Of a DNA stretch of 64,000 nucleotides, positions 45,359-58,107 are shown piece by piece. Numbering within the stretch: position 1 is the first letter of the stretch; every line of letters begins with the position of its first letter. Below the pieces are notes generated by a model, which saw nothing but the letters and a program-made list of their open reading frames with translations, was not told where the DNA came from and made no database searches. Source of the stretch: Gautieria morchelliformis (lineage: Eukaryota; Basidiomycota; Agaricomycetes; Gomphales; Gomphaceae); contig WHVA01000150.1 in the NCBI GenBank assembly GCA_015179125.1, positions 1 through 64,000 on the forward strand, read 5' to 3'. Made by a program: the position numbers and the translations under genes.

Positions 45359-46172
45359 ATGCAAGTGCCGAACAGAAACCATCGTCAGTCCTTTAACGTC
45401 AAAACTGCAATGATTTAACAGAGCGTCTAGGAACTCAACAGGACCAGGACAAAGAGGACGACAAGGCACGAAAGCAGGCGGAGAAGGACCTCGAAAGGTT
45501 ATGGATGGACAGGTTACAGTTAATCAGTGTCATCGTATGTAAAACTTCCATGTCCCCATTTTCACCCTTTACAAAATTTGCCAGACCACATTCTTTGCAT
45601 CTACAGAGGCACAGTTGCTAGCCATTACGACCACCAAAGGTGCCTTGGGCAGTAATGTAACGCAGGCTGCAAATGCTGCACTGACAGGCGCCTTAGTCCT
45701 GCACTCCCTTGCTGGTTTGTTGGCAGTTTGAATATGCCGACCCTGGCTCACAGAGCATCCGCATATTAGCGACGTTGTCCTTCACCTCGTCATTTGTGCT
45801 CGTTCGATTCAGGGTTAACGAGACGACGAAGGGGAAGCATGGCCCCACCGATACCGAAAAGCAGAAGATATGGAGTACCAATCCCCACGTTGCAATGCAA
45901 AGGGTCGGTTATCGAAAACAGGTGTGTCTGGCTAATGCAACTGCGATGGCCAGGAGCTGGACTGCTGTTAGGAACCACCCATGCGCTTACTTCGACGTTT
46001 CAATAGGTTGTGTATATACATGACTGTGGTAGGATTCGTTTTGGCAGGAGTGGGGATCCTATGTTATGTGTGGGCCATGCAAGCTACGAGTGTGGGTATT
46101 TTTGCAAGCGTATGCTTAGCTGCATGCATCGTGGCAGGATTGACTGTACTCTTCGTGTCGTTCCAAGACTGA
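45359..46172 (+). CDS. Small four-helix membrane protein, unrecognised basidiomycete family
   Basis: Exons 45359-45383, 45422-45534, 45585-45714, 45770-45921 and 45972-46172 sum to 621 nt (206 residues). After a charged, Gln/Lys-rich N-terminus there is Leu-Trp-Met-Asp-Arg-Leu-Gln-Leu-Ile-Ser-Val-Ile-Thr-Thr-Phe-Phe. A second hydrophobic segment ends Phe-Val-Leu-Val-Arg-Phe-Arg-Val. A cytosol-like charged loop comes next. The last two strong helices are Val-Val-Gly-Phe-Val-Leu-Ala-Gly-Val-Gly-Ile-Leu and Ser-Val-Cys-Leu-Ala-Ala-Cys-Ile-Val-Ala-Gly. The layout resembles lineage-specific membrane proteins common in mushrooms; function unknown. The first exon (25 nt) is inferred from splice consensus and is the weakest part. 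The stop lies only 160 bp before the next gene. Confidence 0.72.
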
Positions 46173-46332
46173 TTCGACCTTCTGAATGATACTTAGTTTG
46201 GCATTACCTATTTGGGCAACTGTGGCTGTGTTGAGACCAATTGTGAGAATCAAGCCTGTCAGAGGCAGGCCAAATCTACTTTTTCCCCGTGAACAAGAGT
46301 CTCGCCGGCGTCCTGCGCCTGTGGTCTCAGCA

Positions 46333-48362
46333 ATGGCTCGCACAGCAAAGACGGCATCCAAGGCGAGCCGCACAACGGCCGGCGATGAGGAAGAGCCTGC
46401 CACTTTTCCCACTGTACCCTTGATCAAGTTAGTGTTACTCGTCACTGCACTAGCTTCTGCTTCGCTGGCAACACAACTCGCTTTGCACCCATTGTACGGC
46501 AATACAGTCACCTCCGTGAATCACTCCAAAGTTGTGTTGTTAGCATGCTTGCTCTCAGCCCTCTTTCCACACGACTCAGCAGGACCATCAGAGCGCATTA
46601 CGCTCCTTGGGCTTGCCAGTTGGCTAGCTTATGCACCATATGCAAGTTACGGTATAGGGAGATGGTCTGCCAAGTGGAGCAACCCTGTGCTCGGCCCCGC
46701 AGGCGCAGAGGCGGCGATCTTACTGCCCACACTGAGCGTTGGGATTATACTGGTCAGGCGATGGAGTGTGCGTTGATTATTCATGTTGCCGTATTTTCCG
46801 ATGCCACCATCCCCACAGAGTCCCTTTCTTAAGTTTTTACCTGGTCCCATGAGTTTGAAGGCAGTTGGGGCACTCGGCTCGTTCAACTGTCTCAAGGTCT
46901 TGGAGCAATGGATGTGGGCCCACCTTCCTCTGGGTGGGCAAGTGCATAGTTCAAATATTGTACGCATGTGCATAAGTTTTTGCAACTCCCGCGCAATGAC
47001 ACGCGTATATTAGTTCGTCGCCATTGCCGGGTTGCTCACTATCTGTGCAGCGTTCTCGCCAGCTTCGGCACCCTCTTCAAAGGCTAAGCCAGGCATTTCG
47101 ACCTCCTCGTACAAATTCGCTCTCCCTTTCTGCCTGCCTGTCATTGTGGCCCTTATGTCGCTCTCTCTCCCACCCAACTCTTCTCCCCGACCTCCATATA
47201 CCCGCGGCACCGCGTCCCCACGGGCCTCTCTCAGTCCCACACCGCCGGCTACGGTTCGCGTCCTCGCAAGTACGCACAGCGTCACCGGGCTTATACTTGT
47301 CGGGGAGCATGTTCGGGAAGGTTTCCGTTTCTTGCGAGCCGATCATAGCTTGCTGGGCGGAAGGTGGGTGGGCGATAAAGTTGCTCCCGGGTCCAGAAAT
47401 GGACTAGGGGACAGTATCTATACGACCTTCGTTGTGCAAGAAGCTGTACGACTAGTCGAGAGAGAGAAAACTAAGGACGAGCGTGCCTTGGTTATGTGAG
47501 TATCGAGGTAATCGAGGTAATCCTGTTTATGTTCATTAACTGCGATTTTACAGTGGCCTTGGTGTGGGTATAGCTGTTGAAGCGTTTCTTGCACAACAAA
47601 TCAACACGACTGTCGTTGAGATCGATCCCGCGGTGTATGACTACGCGCGCAGGTACTTTAGCCTCCCAGAGCCAAACCAAGTCTATATCGCGGATGCTCG
47701 CGAATGGGTGCACGACCATGCTTTCCCGGCTGCTCAAAACAAGTTCGACTACATTGTTCACGATTGCTTTTCAGGCGGAAGTGTCCCCGGACATATTTAC
47801 ACTCTCGAGTTCTGGGAGGAGCTCAAGGGTATGGTAAAGAGTGACGGAGTCGTCGCTGTTGTTTGTGGTCTTGCGTCGTGGAACTGTAACACGAGCTGAT
47901 CATGGCCATAGAATTTTGTAGGCAGGCTGGGCAGTGAACCGGCACGAGCAGTATTCCTCACCCTCCAAAAGACCCTCGGGGGGTGCCGCGCATTCCATGA
48001 TCATATGGAAACGAAGTTCGACGATTCGTATGCTTTCTACAACGTTGTGAGTAATGAAGACACCTGGCGCGCTTTGTTCTCACTGTCGGACACGTGTAAA
48101 GGTATTCTTTTGCACGCCGTTGTCATCGACGGCGCCGACATTTCGTTCTGCATCGGAGGGAGATTATCTCAGCTCGCACCTCCGACGCCATGTCCTCGGT
48201 GCCTTCGCACGGCGTGAAGTTGAGCGCAACCAAATCCTCGGGGTGGATAAAGAACCGGATTTGCTTGAGGACGGGGAGGAGAAATGGATACTACGGGACG
48301 GCGCCAACCGTCTGGAAGAATGGCAGCAACCAGATGCTATTGAGCATTGGACTAGTGCGTGA
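46333..48362 (+). CDS. Membrane-anchored spermidine-synthase-fold protein
   Basis: Exons 46333-46767, 46819-46941, 47014-47495, 47554-47860, 47912-48046 and 48102-48362 sum to 1743 nt (580 residues). The N-terminal ~240 residues hold several hydrophobic helices (first at about residue 35). The C-terminal half has a spermidine-synthase/methyltransferase fold. Its SAM-binding glycine loop is Ile-Gly-Leu-Gly-Val-Gly. The acidic strand end is Val-Val-Glu-Ile-Asp-Pro-Ala-Val. Also visible are Asp-Ala-Arg-Glu-Trp, the motif-IV-like Phe-Asp-Tyr-Ile-Val-His-Asp-Cys-Phe, and Ala-Val-Asn-Phe-Val-Gly. The catalytic Asp-x-x-Asp-Pro of true spermidine synthases is not obvious, so polyamine synthesis cannot be assumed. 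It probably belongs to the membrane-bound spermine/spermidine-synthase-like proteins of fungi whose substrate is not known to me. Confidence 0.85.
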
Positions 48363-49172
48363 TGAGTTCCATGCGCTGGACACGAGCTTATTGTATGCTT
48401 TTGTAGTCATGCGAGAGGTGTTGCCTGATGTGTTTTGGGAGACGTATTGATGTCTCCCGAAGCGCGGTGCACTGCCTACGACGCCTACGACCAAGGCGAT
48501 ACATTGCAAGGGTACTGTATTTGCGGATAAATTATATATCAGTGTAACGCGGCGGTCTGCCATATCGTCGGTCTAGTCTTGGAGAAAGGATGACAGGGCT
48601 TGAAGTCACTGGCAGATCCGCCTCCTTGTCCAGGAACCATCGGCTGATAAATAAAAAAATGAAAACTAGTATACAGATCTTAATGTGCTCTTTGAAGGGT
48701 GTGCCATCGATGCGAGGTTGTAGCGCGAGGATAGAGTCTGGAAACCCAGTTGCTTATGGGCACATGGCCAATAATGTGAGACTGATTCCAGTGGTAGCTA
48801 CTGCAATTTTGGTGGGCCTGTTCAAAGCCCGACCGACTGCCACTCGAGTTCCGCGCCCGGATTACTCCTTTTCCTTGTTCGTCCTCGTAGACAACTTGGA
48901 CGAGTACTTCACTAGTACTCTCGGTACTCTCATTGTACTCCCCACTCATCTCCTTAGACTCTTATCAGCGAAAGACCTTTTTGCCTGCAGGCAGGTCAAC
49001 GCTTCACGTATAACAAAGAGGGCAATCGACGATTACGGCTCTCAGTCTCCATCCCTCCACCTCAAAAGCCATCTAGTTTCCTCCAAAAGACAACAGTCTT
49101 TCACTCAGTTCGTGAGTCTCTCTTTGCTTCTGTCCTTTCAGTCTCGTCTACAATCAGCCCTAATCGCGCAGA
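48363..49172. other. Intergenic region upstream of eIF4G
   Basis: No gene recognised on either strand. The last 150 bp are pyrimidine-rich with a GTGAGTC...TTTCAG stretch (about 49112-49140) that resembles a short 5'-UTR intron but would be only about 30 nt long. Confidence 0.45.
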
Positions 49173-52100
49173 ATGAGCAAGTCTTATACTGCATCGGCAC
49201 CAAAGATCCCCACTTCCCAGCCTCCTACAAAGTCTGCTTGGGCAAGAGGTCCGCCTTCGAGCACCGCCGCCTCTTCTCCATCGCGTTCTCAGTCGCCATC
49301 GTCAACAAATGCAACTCAGCCATCCACCCCGACTCACTCTCGCAAACCATCTGGTCTCAGTGGTCTTCCCGCTTCCAGCGCTGCTTTCCGCGATGGAGTC
49401 AGTGTCCCACGGAGCATCCAGCCCGCGCAGAAACAGGGTAATGCTTCATCTTAATTATTTTTTTTTGCTCCTTGTCTCAAACTGGCCCTTAGCCGCGGGG
49501 TTGTCATTTGGATCGATAGCGGAACCACAAGCACCTCTCTCCTCCAGTCCGGCGTCGGCTCCCCCTCTTTCTTCTGAAGCTGCCAACGTTAAATCGTTCG
49601 GTTCCATTCCCGCTACCAATGGCGTCACTCCTAAATCCTCCGTGAACAAGCCCCTCTCCAAACCTGATACTCCAGCCGCTTCTGCATCGCCCTCTCCGAC
49701 GCCTAATTCCAAACCGAAACTTGATGTAAAGAGCCTTTTTATGAGTGGCGCCGGTACATCTAGCGCACCATCGCCTACCGCCCCCTCTGTTGCCGCTGAC
49801 GGTTCACCGGCACAACGACCCGTCGCAATCACCACAAACCATCAGCCTCCTCACCAGCATGCGTTCTATGTTCCACGTCCAGGCGGACCTGCCGCGCCGA
49901 GCGCCGGTGCGTCCTCTAGCAATAGTGCCCCACGATCACCGCAGTATTCGCGTCAGATGACCAATGGGAGTAGTGGTCGTGGAGGCCCCCCAAATAGTGC
50001 TGGGCTGGGCCCCAGTAGTCCCAGATTGGGTGGCGTCCAGGTGCAGCACCAGCATCAGCAGCATCCGCAACAGCACCAGATGCCTCCACACGGTGTGTCA
50101 CATGCTCAGCATGGTCAACCACAGCACCCAGGCATTCCTATGCATACATGGCCACATCCATACTATGTATGTATATGTATTTTACATTTGGGGCACATCG
50201 GTATTAAACCATATCATGCAGTACCCATACCCAGGAATGCCCGATCCAAGCCATAACTACATGTCACAACCTTACCCTTGGCAAACAAACCTCCCACCAC
50301 AGACTCCCATGCATGGGCCTCCGCCGCCGCATACACCGGGACAGCATGGTGTTGCTTCGCCATCTCGTCCTCCACCCCCAGGACTACATAACGGTGCCCC
50401 CCCTCCCTCTGGTTCTGGCCCATCTGCCACGCCTTCTACCGCAACATCATCGCCGTATCCCGCTCCCGTCCCAGCCACTCCACAACCCTTCCCATCGTAT
50501 TCTCATTCGCCGCCTCCACCTGGTACACCGCAAACGCCGACGACTCGTCTCGGCCCTCAAGCACCCCCATTTGTGCCAAAACAGCGGGGAAGCGCCGCAA
50601 TACAGATTCGCAATCCTAATGGCGAAACGCTCGACATCGCTGCTGTCGCCAGCCCTGTTTCTGGGCCATCAGAAGCCCAGTCTCCTTCGCCAGCCCAGGT
50701 AGCACCAACTCTAGGCCACTCCCGTAAGCCGACGGTAATCCGGATGGAGAGTGAGGAGGCGCGCAAAAAACGCGTTGAAGATGAGCAGCGGGCCAAAGAG
50801 GCGCAGGAGAAGGATGAACAGGAGCGCGTTATTAAGAGACAGCGGGAAGTTGAGGAAAAAATTCGTAAACGGAAAGAGGACGAAGAGGCGCGCAAGCGGA
50901 AGGAGGAAGAGGAAAAGGAACGTGTAAGACGAGAAGAGGAAGAACGCAAGGAGCGGGAGCGCAAGGAGAAAGAGGAGAAAGAGGAGAAAGAGCGTCTTCG
51001 GAAAGAAGAGGAAGAGAAAGCGCGTTTGCGAAAGGAGGAAGAAGAACAAAGGCGTAAAGAGGCAGAAGAGGCCGCGAAGGAAATGGCACGTAAAGCCCAG
51101 GAGGAGGCTGCCAAGGCCAAGGCTGAGGAAGAGGAACGCCTCCGTAGAGAGGCAGAGGATAAAGAGAAAGAGAAAGAGAAAGAGAAAGAGAAAGAGTCGG
51201 AAACAACCGGTTCTCCCCCGCCGTCTCTTGCCGCTGCTCCAAAATCGTCATCCCCTATCCCTACAGACCAGCCCAAGCTAAAGCGTCCGATCCCCGGCCC
51301 TCTTGACCTTTCCGCAACCTCCAAGCCTGGCCTCCCTCCCTCACTTCCTTCCGCCCTTGCCACCGCTCGCGCTATCGACAACCTGGACAAGGTACAATAC
51401 CCCGAGGGTGTCCTGAGTCCGAAGCCGGAGCTGAATGCTGGTGCCGCCAATGGAAAGTTCAGGTGAGAAGGCATACTCTTGTCTTAATTTTTTTGCGCGC
51501 AGACAATAGAGAACTAACCTCATGAGATGTAGATATGACCGTGACTTCTTGTTGCAGTTCATGGCATTATGTAAGGACAAACCCGATTCACTCCCAGCAC
51601 TTGATGTACTAGGTCTCGAGCCATCAGAGCATGGCGGTAGCGTTAGTGGACGAGGCCGTGGCAACTCGCGTTCGCACTCTAACATGCCGCCGCCTTCATC
51701 TGTGCCCGGCGGTCGTGTCCCCCCCGGTGTCGGCCTAGGCATCAACATTGGAGGGCCCTTTGGTGGGAAGAGCGGGCCTTCCGCGGTCCCTTCATTTTCA
51801 ATGGGTCAATTTACAAGTGGCGGCAAAGTCACTAGCGAGGACCGGTTCGCCGCCAGCCAGATGGCGCGTTCTGCCTCCGTCGGCGGGCCACCTGGCAGTG
51901 TTGCATTTCCTTCTCGAGGAGGTCCACCTATGGTACGAACAGCCAGTCAAGGTGGCAGCACCCCTGCTCAACCCTCGACACTCAACCCAAGTGGTCGTAC
52001 GCGCAGTCAGCGCGGCGGTAAGCGACATGAATCGAACAAGGTCGGTGTTCCGACGATGCAGGAGCGCTCGGGCCCGGGCTCTACGTTCGGCGTCAACAAT

Positions 52101-54182
52101 TCATTATCACTGGAGCCTGTGGAGCCCCTCAGGGCAAGTGAAAATCGATGGACACCGATGAGCACAGCTCGGCGAGCAGCTGCTGCAGATCCAGACTCCT
52201 CTGACGTCGTGGAGCGCAAGGTCAAGGGATTGCTCAACAAGCTGACCATGGAGAGGTTCGATTCAATTTCGAACCAGATCATCGAGTGGGCGAACAGATC
52301 GGAAAAAGAGAAGGATGGCCGCACGCTTATTCAGGTCATTCGGCTGGTATTTGAAAAGGCGACGGACGAGGCTGCATGGTCCGAAATGTATGCACGTCTA
52401 TGCCGCAAGATGATGGAACAAATCTCTTCAAAGGTCCAAGACGATGGCATTCGTGCTGCGGATGGTAAACCTATTGCTGGCGGCCAGCTGTTTCGTAAGT
52501 ACTTGCTTAACCGCTGCCAGGAGGACTTCGAGCGTGGCTGGTCCGTTAAAGAGGCTTCTGCGAAGGCCGCGGAGAGCAAGGCCGCTGATGACAGGGCTGC
52601 AAAAGACGCTGCCGACAAGGCCGACGCAGCTGGGAAAAGCACTGGCGAGGAAGTTCTATACTCAAATGAATATTACGCTGCGCAAAAGGCCAAGCGGCAA
52701 GGATTGGGTCTCGTTAAATTCATCGGCGAATTGTTCAAGTTGCAGATGCTCACAGAACGCATTATGCACGAATGTATCAAGAAGCTCCTTGGCAACGTCG
52801 AGAACCCAGAAGAGGAGGAGATTGAAAGTTTGTGCAAACTTCTGTCAACCGTTGGTCGCCAGCTCGACACGGACAAGGCACGCAGCCATATGGATGTCTA
52901 CTTCCAACGCATGAAGGAACTTCCTAAGAGCTCCAATGTCAACAGCCGAATGCAATACATGCTGTTGGTGAGCAGACTGTTTTGTCTTATCTCACACCAG
53001 CTTTCTTCGGCTCACTCTCATCCTTCAGGACGTCATTGAACTGCGTGAGCGGAAGTGGATAACCCGCAATGTCCAGGCAGCCCCGACAACGATTGCCGCT
53101 GTCCATGAACAGGTGCGGATCTTGCGTCCCTTCGTTTTTATATTGTGTTCTTATATGTTTTTACGTCCCTACAGGCCGCAAAAGATCAAGCAAAAGCTCA
53201 GATCGAGAAAGACCAATCTGTGCGTGCTATGGGACGAGATCCCATGTCACGGGGCGGCTCCCGCCGAGGCGAACACAGGGGCACCTATGGAGGTCAGCCA
53301 GGACCTGATGGCTGGACGTCTGTTGCTGCGGCACCACCTCGCCCTCTTCCTACTGCTGGTGATCTTACTCAATTCGGCAAGATAAGCAAAGCCTCGGGTG
53401 GTCCCATGACATTCGGTCCCGGCAGTGTCTTCGCCGCCAAAAACGCCAAGGAAACCAAAGGGCGGGAGACTAGTCTTTCGCGCACAAACTCTACTTCGAA
53501 CATGTTCGCTATGCTTAATTCCGAAGCTGCCGCCGAACCACCCGCACCAGGCAAATCCAGTCGTCCACCAAGTCGCAAGGCTAGTGCGGACTTCACTCAG
53601 ACTGGGGTGCCAGAGCCCCCTCAGCGCAAGAAACTGACATTACTTCCACGTACGAAGCCTGTGCCAGGTGATGCCAAAGTTGAGGAAGAGAGTGCCGCAC
53701 CAAGCGAGGTCAGCGAAGATGATGGGGAACCTTCTCTCACTGAGGATCAGGCCAATGCAAAGATTGATGAACATTTGAAAGAGTTTTGGGCCGTCCGGAA
53801 CCTAGAAGAGGCTGATTCATACTTCCCCTCCTTACCTGGTGTATTCAAGGCAAGGTTCGTCGACAAGTTAGTTGGGAGCGCACTCGAACGCAAGGAGGCA
53901 GATGCGAAACTGGTCGCGGAATTCCTCGCACGTGCAGTTGAAAAGGAGGCTTGTCCATCATCTTCGCTTGAGGAAGGTTTCGCTTCACAGATAGAGTTCA
54001 TCGACGACATCGCCATCGACGTCCCAGCAGCATACAAACTAATGGCCATTCTCCTCAAAGGCTCGAAGCTGCCTATGGATAAGGTTGAGGAGCTAGGGGG
54101 TAAAATCGCTGTTGAGGGCGATCCGGCTGTTCATCCGAAAGATAAACTGCTGAAAGAGTACGAAAAGCTGGATTCGTTGTAG
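49173..54182 (+). CDS. Translation initiation factor eIF4G
   Basis: Scaffold of the cap-binding complex, linking eIF4E, eIF4A and poly(A)-binding protein. Exons 49173-49437, 49493-50166, 50222-51462, 51533-52967, 53029-53112 and 53175-54182 sum to 4707 nt (1568 residues). The N-terminal half is Pro/Ser/Gln-rich with PAB1/eIF4E-region character. A highly charged Glu/Lys/Arg coiled-coil-like stretch spans roughly residues 490-640. The eIF4E-binding site Tyr-Asp-Arg-Asp-Phe-Leu-Leu falls exactly at the exon 3/4 junction. The MIF4G domain begins Val-Lys-Gly-Leu-Leu-Asn-Lys-Leu-Thr. An MA3-like C-terminal domain contains Leu-Ala-Arg-Ala-Val-Glu-Lys-Glu and ends Lys-Leu-Asp-Ser-Leu. In the last third the gene is convergent with the TRK gene, 318 bp apart. 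Confidence 0.96.
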
Positions 54183-54500
54183 TCGTCTCGATCCGCATAG
54201 CATTTCTATTCTTGCACATTACTTTCCTAGACTTGCCTGGCAGCATAAGCACCCTATCGTATCTCCTTGCACACATCTTGCACACGTTTTCTTCTACCGC
54301 TCCTCATCTTCATTTCCATGTTTATTATTCGGGTTCTCCCAGTTGTATATATAATATACACACCCGCCTATCGCATCTGCATTCCAAGAAAGGTATGCAA
54401 AGAAAAGTCACGCGCATATAATATTGGTCAATATGGCTACACGTGGATATAAAGGTGATGTGAAGTTGCTCGGGATGTACCGGGCCATCCTACTGTAATA
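54183..54500. other. Convergent 3' intergenic gap, eIF4G and TRK
   Basis: 318 bp between two stop codons, with TATATATAATATA near 54348 and pyrimidine-rich segments. It presumably holds both poly(A) sites. No further gene. Confidence 0.5.
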
Positions 54501-57500
54501 CTACGACTCGCGACTTCTCAGACTTGATGGTTTTGTGATTGAGGGGTCGGTTTCTTCTGGTCCTACAGTTTGGTTATTTTCTGACACCTGTCCCTGGATC
54601 GTTTCACCATCCTTCTCTTGTGCATCTCGTAAGCCAGTCGGACTTGATCTCCGAACGCTAAGATTGGCCGCTTCAATCTGATCTCGTCGCCAAAGCTCAG
54701 CTGGAAGGAGAACAGCTCGATCGATCGCTACGGGAAGACCCCTGTGTCTTCCACGCAACATAACCGCGCAGATAATCAACTTCGAAAGCGGCTGCAAGGC
54801 TCCCGAAAACGAGTAATTGGCCTGAGACACAGAGTCAAATAAAACCTCCAGAATGATGTGGAGACTGTACGCTTGGTATCCCCAGGCTCAGCCCTACTGT
54901 TCCGTATGCAGATGTGAGCTCGAATACTGCAGAGGTTTGATTAGCTATCCCGAGGATGGTAAGATTAGTATAGAATACACGTACTAATGGTGAATATATT
55001 AAACCAGACTGCATTATTTTCATCTTGCAGCGGGCCTCTTTCCACAATACACACGAGGAACAACGCGAAAGCCAACCACCACATGTCTAATAGTGTCAGA
55101 TACCTCATAAGTCGCGTGACAAGCTAAACATACCGAAAGACAGTTGTCGACGAGCATGGGATGCTAAATATTTCCCCCAGATCCTGCTAGACTAAGTAAA
55201 AAGCTTAAAAGTTGTTTCCTCGGAAAGATACCTAGCGCGGCCATGGCCCCCATGCCCTGAGACGTGATCTTCAGGCTCCTCGTCTAGGTCGTCTTCGTAT
55301 ACCCCTAGCGAACGTTCCTCGTACACATTGGTTGACCGGACACTGATACAATCCCCTAAGCTAACAACGGAAAATTCCCGGGTGTGTCATACATACCTCA
55401 TTGCGATTGGATCTCAACAAAATGTGTCAATAGCATCCTTACTTGCAGAAGGAGTTTGCTCACAGACGCTGACATACATCATAACTACATATAGTACCCT
55501 AACATGCTGTCAGATGCGACGTGATTGAGGATGACCCTGAAAGAAACTCACTTGACAGCAGGCGCCAGGGCTGACAACAGGATGGTACCAAAACCGGCCG
55601 ATCGAACAGCTACATAGATCTAAATGATCATTCCCAAATCAGGCAATGCGCGGGATTACCTGTGGCTTGTAGGAGGCCAATAGCGACCCTAGTACCTAGC
55701 GGAATTGTCTTTATTGCGGGATTTCCGATGTCCAGGATAACGAAGAAAAACCAGTCTGTGAAGCTGCTGACATTAGTCGCCGACCCTCCCTACGATAAAG
55801 ACAAGCGCACTTGAGCAGAAAGAGGACGAACAGAAGGAACCAAGTTTGATGTGAAGGGAAAAGATATATGAAGCATCGTCGAGGGTGATCCAGCAAGAAG
55901 TGCAATGTTTCATGTGTGCGAGAGTCCTTGCTCACGAACTTTGTGCTCGCCCATCTACATCATCGAAGATATTAGCCACTGCATTCCAGTCAAACAGAAT
56001 TGATTGCACATGACAAATCGCAGACTATAAGGCATCACTTTCTCAGCCAACAGGACGAATGGCGGATAAATGCTCACAAGATGGGCTATAATTAAGACGA
56101 TCATTTGGGTTTACGATGACTTCGGGGCGACTGAAAACTGCTCACGAACGCGGTATTCCCAACCAAGATGACGAACGGGAGTGTCCTGGAATTATGCTCC
56201 TAAGTAGAGAAAACGATTTGAAAGACTCGTGCAAAACGCACAGAACTTCCGGGTAGGCTTTCTGGAAAGGGACCATTGACTGATCGACAAGAGACATACC
56301 AGTGTTCGTATATGCGGAGATGACTTGGAATAAGGAGTACCTACCCATCACGGTATGCATTTGGCATAAATTCCGCTGTACAGGATGGAAATCAGGCTTA
56401 CCATACAGGCGATATGAAGCGATGCTGTTGTGGAGGACGAAAAACGTCTGTCCAACGCGGCTGAGAAATATACGGTGCAATAATCACGAAAGCAACTAGC
56501 GGCACCCCGATATGATACTAGTGTGTTTCAGCAAGTTTGGATAGGTCCAACGGCTTAGTACACGGACGGCATACAAGGACACGAACTCACAAATCCTAAG
56601 ATCCGGAGAAGCATGTTGAGTGCTCTGTATTCAACTCCGCCCAGCTCCTCCAGATTCTCTCTTGTCAAACCGTGAAACTTGGAATTTCTTCCTACAATAG
56701 CATCAAACGAGATATATGGCACTGGTTTTGCTCCAAAGAGTGTGGTCTGCAAATAGGGAACCAGCGTTAAAACATGGCTCGGAGGCAGAACAAACTATGC
56801 GCACTTGTCCACCCCGCTTTGACTGCACTGTAGCGGATGGAATGGTTACGGTACGGGTCAGACGCTGGTGTAAACGAGGAAAGAACTTTCGGAACAGTCG
56901 CATAAGGACGACATGGGGTGAAGGAAAGCCTCCAAAGTCCTCTTCTGCTGAGTGTAACTTGACTGGACGAGTAGTTGAGCGAACGGAATGCATTGTTGCG
57001 GTACGGCTGGGACGAAGGGTGTGATCGAGAATTCCGTGCTCGTGTGATCTTGGGCTCCTCGGCTGCTTGTATGACGTGGGTGCCTCCGGTGCGCGGATGG
57101 ACCCTCTCTTGCGTCGTACGGTTGAAGGTGATATTCTTCCACTGGACCCATGGGAAACGACGTGTTCGCTGCCATGGGTAGGGATGCGAGGCATTTGCTG
57201 GTCAGGCTCATGCTGAACGGATTCTCCAGCATGTATTCGTGGAGCCTCCGTCGGAGAGACGGGGGATACAGGCTCACTCTTCCTTTCTCGAGGGAAGGAA
57301 CTTGATCGTCTGCGTCCGGTACAGCCCCTGACTCCATTAACGTGAGACGCAGTGACAAAAAAGGAGATTTTTCATCAGCTCACGGGACCGCGTTGACGCC
57401 CGAATGGTTCTCAAGTTCGTCAGGAGATGTGGATCTAGGCACTGATGCATGTCTCTGGATTGATGGAAGATCCGCGAGCGCCGAGTCTGTACGTGCAAGC

Positions 57501-58107
57501 AACCCCGAAGGGTTGACGCGCTGTGGGGTAACTTCCACTCGTCGGATCATATCTGGTCGGAGCTGTAGACTTGGTGTCTTCTCAAGTGAGGGTTTATCCC
57601 GCGAACAGAGCGTTATCATGCGCCAAGGTAAGAGTCCGAGGAGCCACTTGGTGCCTGAACTTCTATCGACGGCTGCGCCAGCGGACGAGAGTTGCGAGTC
57701 GATGATCCGTTCAAATTTCTTCGCGAAGAAATAGCGGCGGACCAGAACAATGAACCAAGAGACGGTCACAGGGCTCCCAAGGTACATTAGAAGAAAGAGG
57801 AGGACCTGCTGCCATGGGGTTATCGAGCTGAGGTCGATGGTCGTCAGGCCAGTCACGGTCATGGCGCTTACGCAGACGAACAACGAATCAACAAAGGATA
57901 CGTGCGTCTGTCCGTTAGAGGCGAAGAAGACCGCAGCAGCTATCAAAGGAACCAAGGTGCTATTCCGGGTAAGCGTGAGCGCTATGCTTCGGACATGGCG
58001 TGAGCAGGTTCTTACAAGAACAAAACGTGGATGCGAAAGAAGTTGAGGTTGTTTCTCAACGATATAGGAAAATACCAAGTATTATGCAGTTTAAGGGAAC
58101 GGGGCAT
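54501..58107 (-). CDS. TRK-family potassium transporter
   Basis: Plasma-membrane K+ uptake. Nineteen exons: 58107-58016, 57959-57384, 57327-56805, 56746-56591, 56517-56402, 56340-56238, 56199-56146, 56085-56078, 56024-56010, 55954-55811, 55766-55660, 55609-55552, 55498-55464, 55412-55397, 55342-55232, 55183-55134, 55086-54985, 54926-54871, 54821-54501. Sum 2643 nt (880 residues). Four pore-loop glycine motifs are present: Ala-Met-Thr-Val-Thr-Gly-Leu, Tyr-Thr-Asn-Thr-Gly-Met, Val-Gly-Asn-Thr-Ala-Phe and Ala-Tyr-Gly-Thr-Val-Gly-Leu. A long hydrophilic loop (about residues 120-420) lies between the first two membrane-pore-membrane units, as in yeast Trk1. Conserved Asp-His-Pro-Arg-Arg-Cys-Phe is also present. 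Exons 8, 9 and 14 are 8, 15 and 16 nt. The start is followed by Asn-Phe-Phe-Arg-Ile-His, usual for the family. Confidence 0.95.

Noticed and set aside
45715-45726. 12-nt intron GTTTGTTGGCAG in the four-helix protein gene
   Set aside because: Too short. A 55-nt intron to 45769 restores both frame and hydrophobic pattern.
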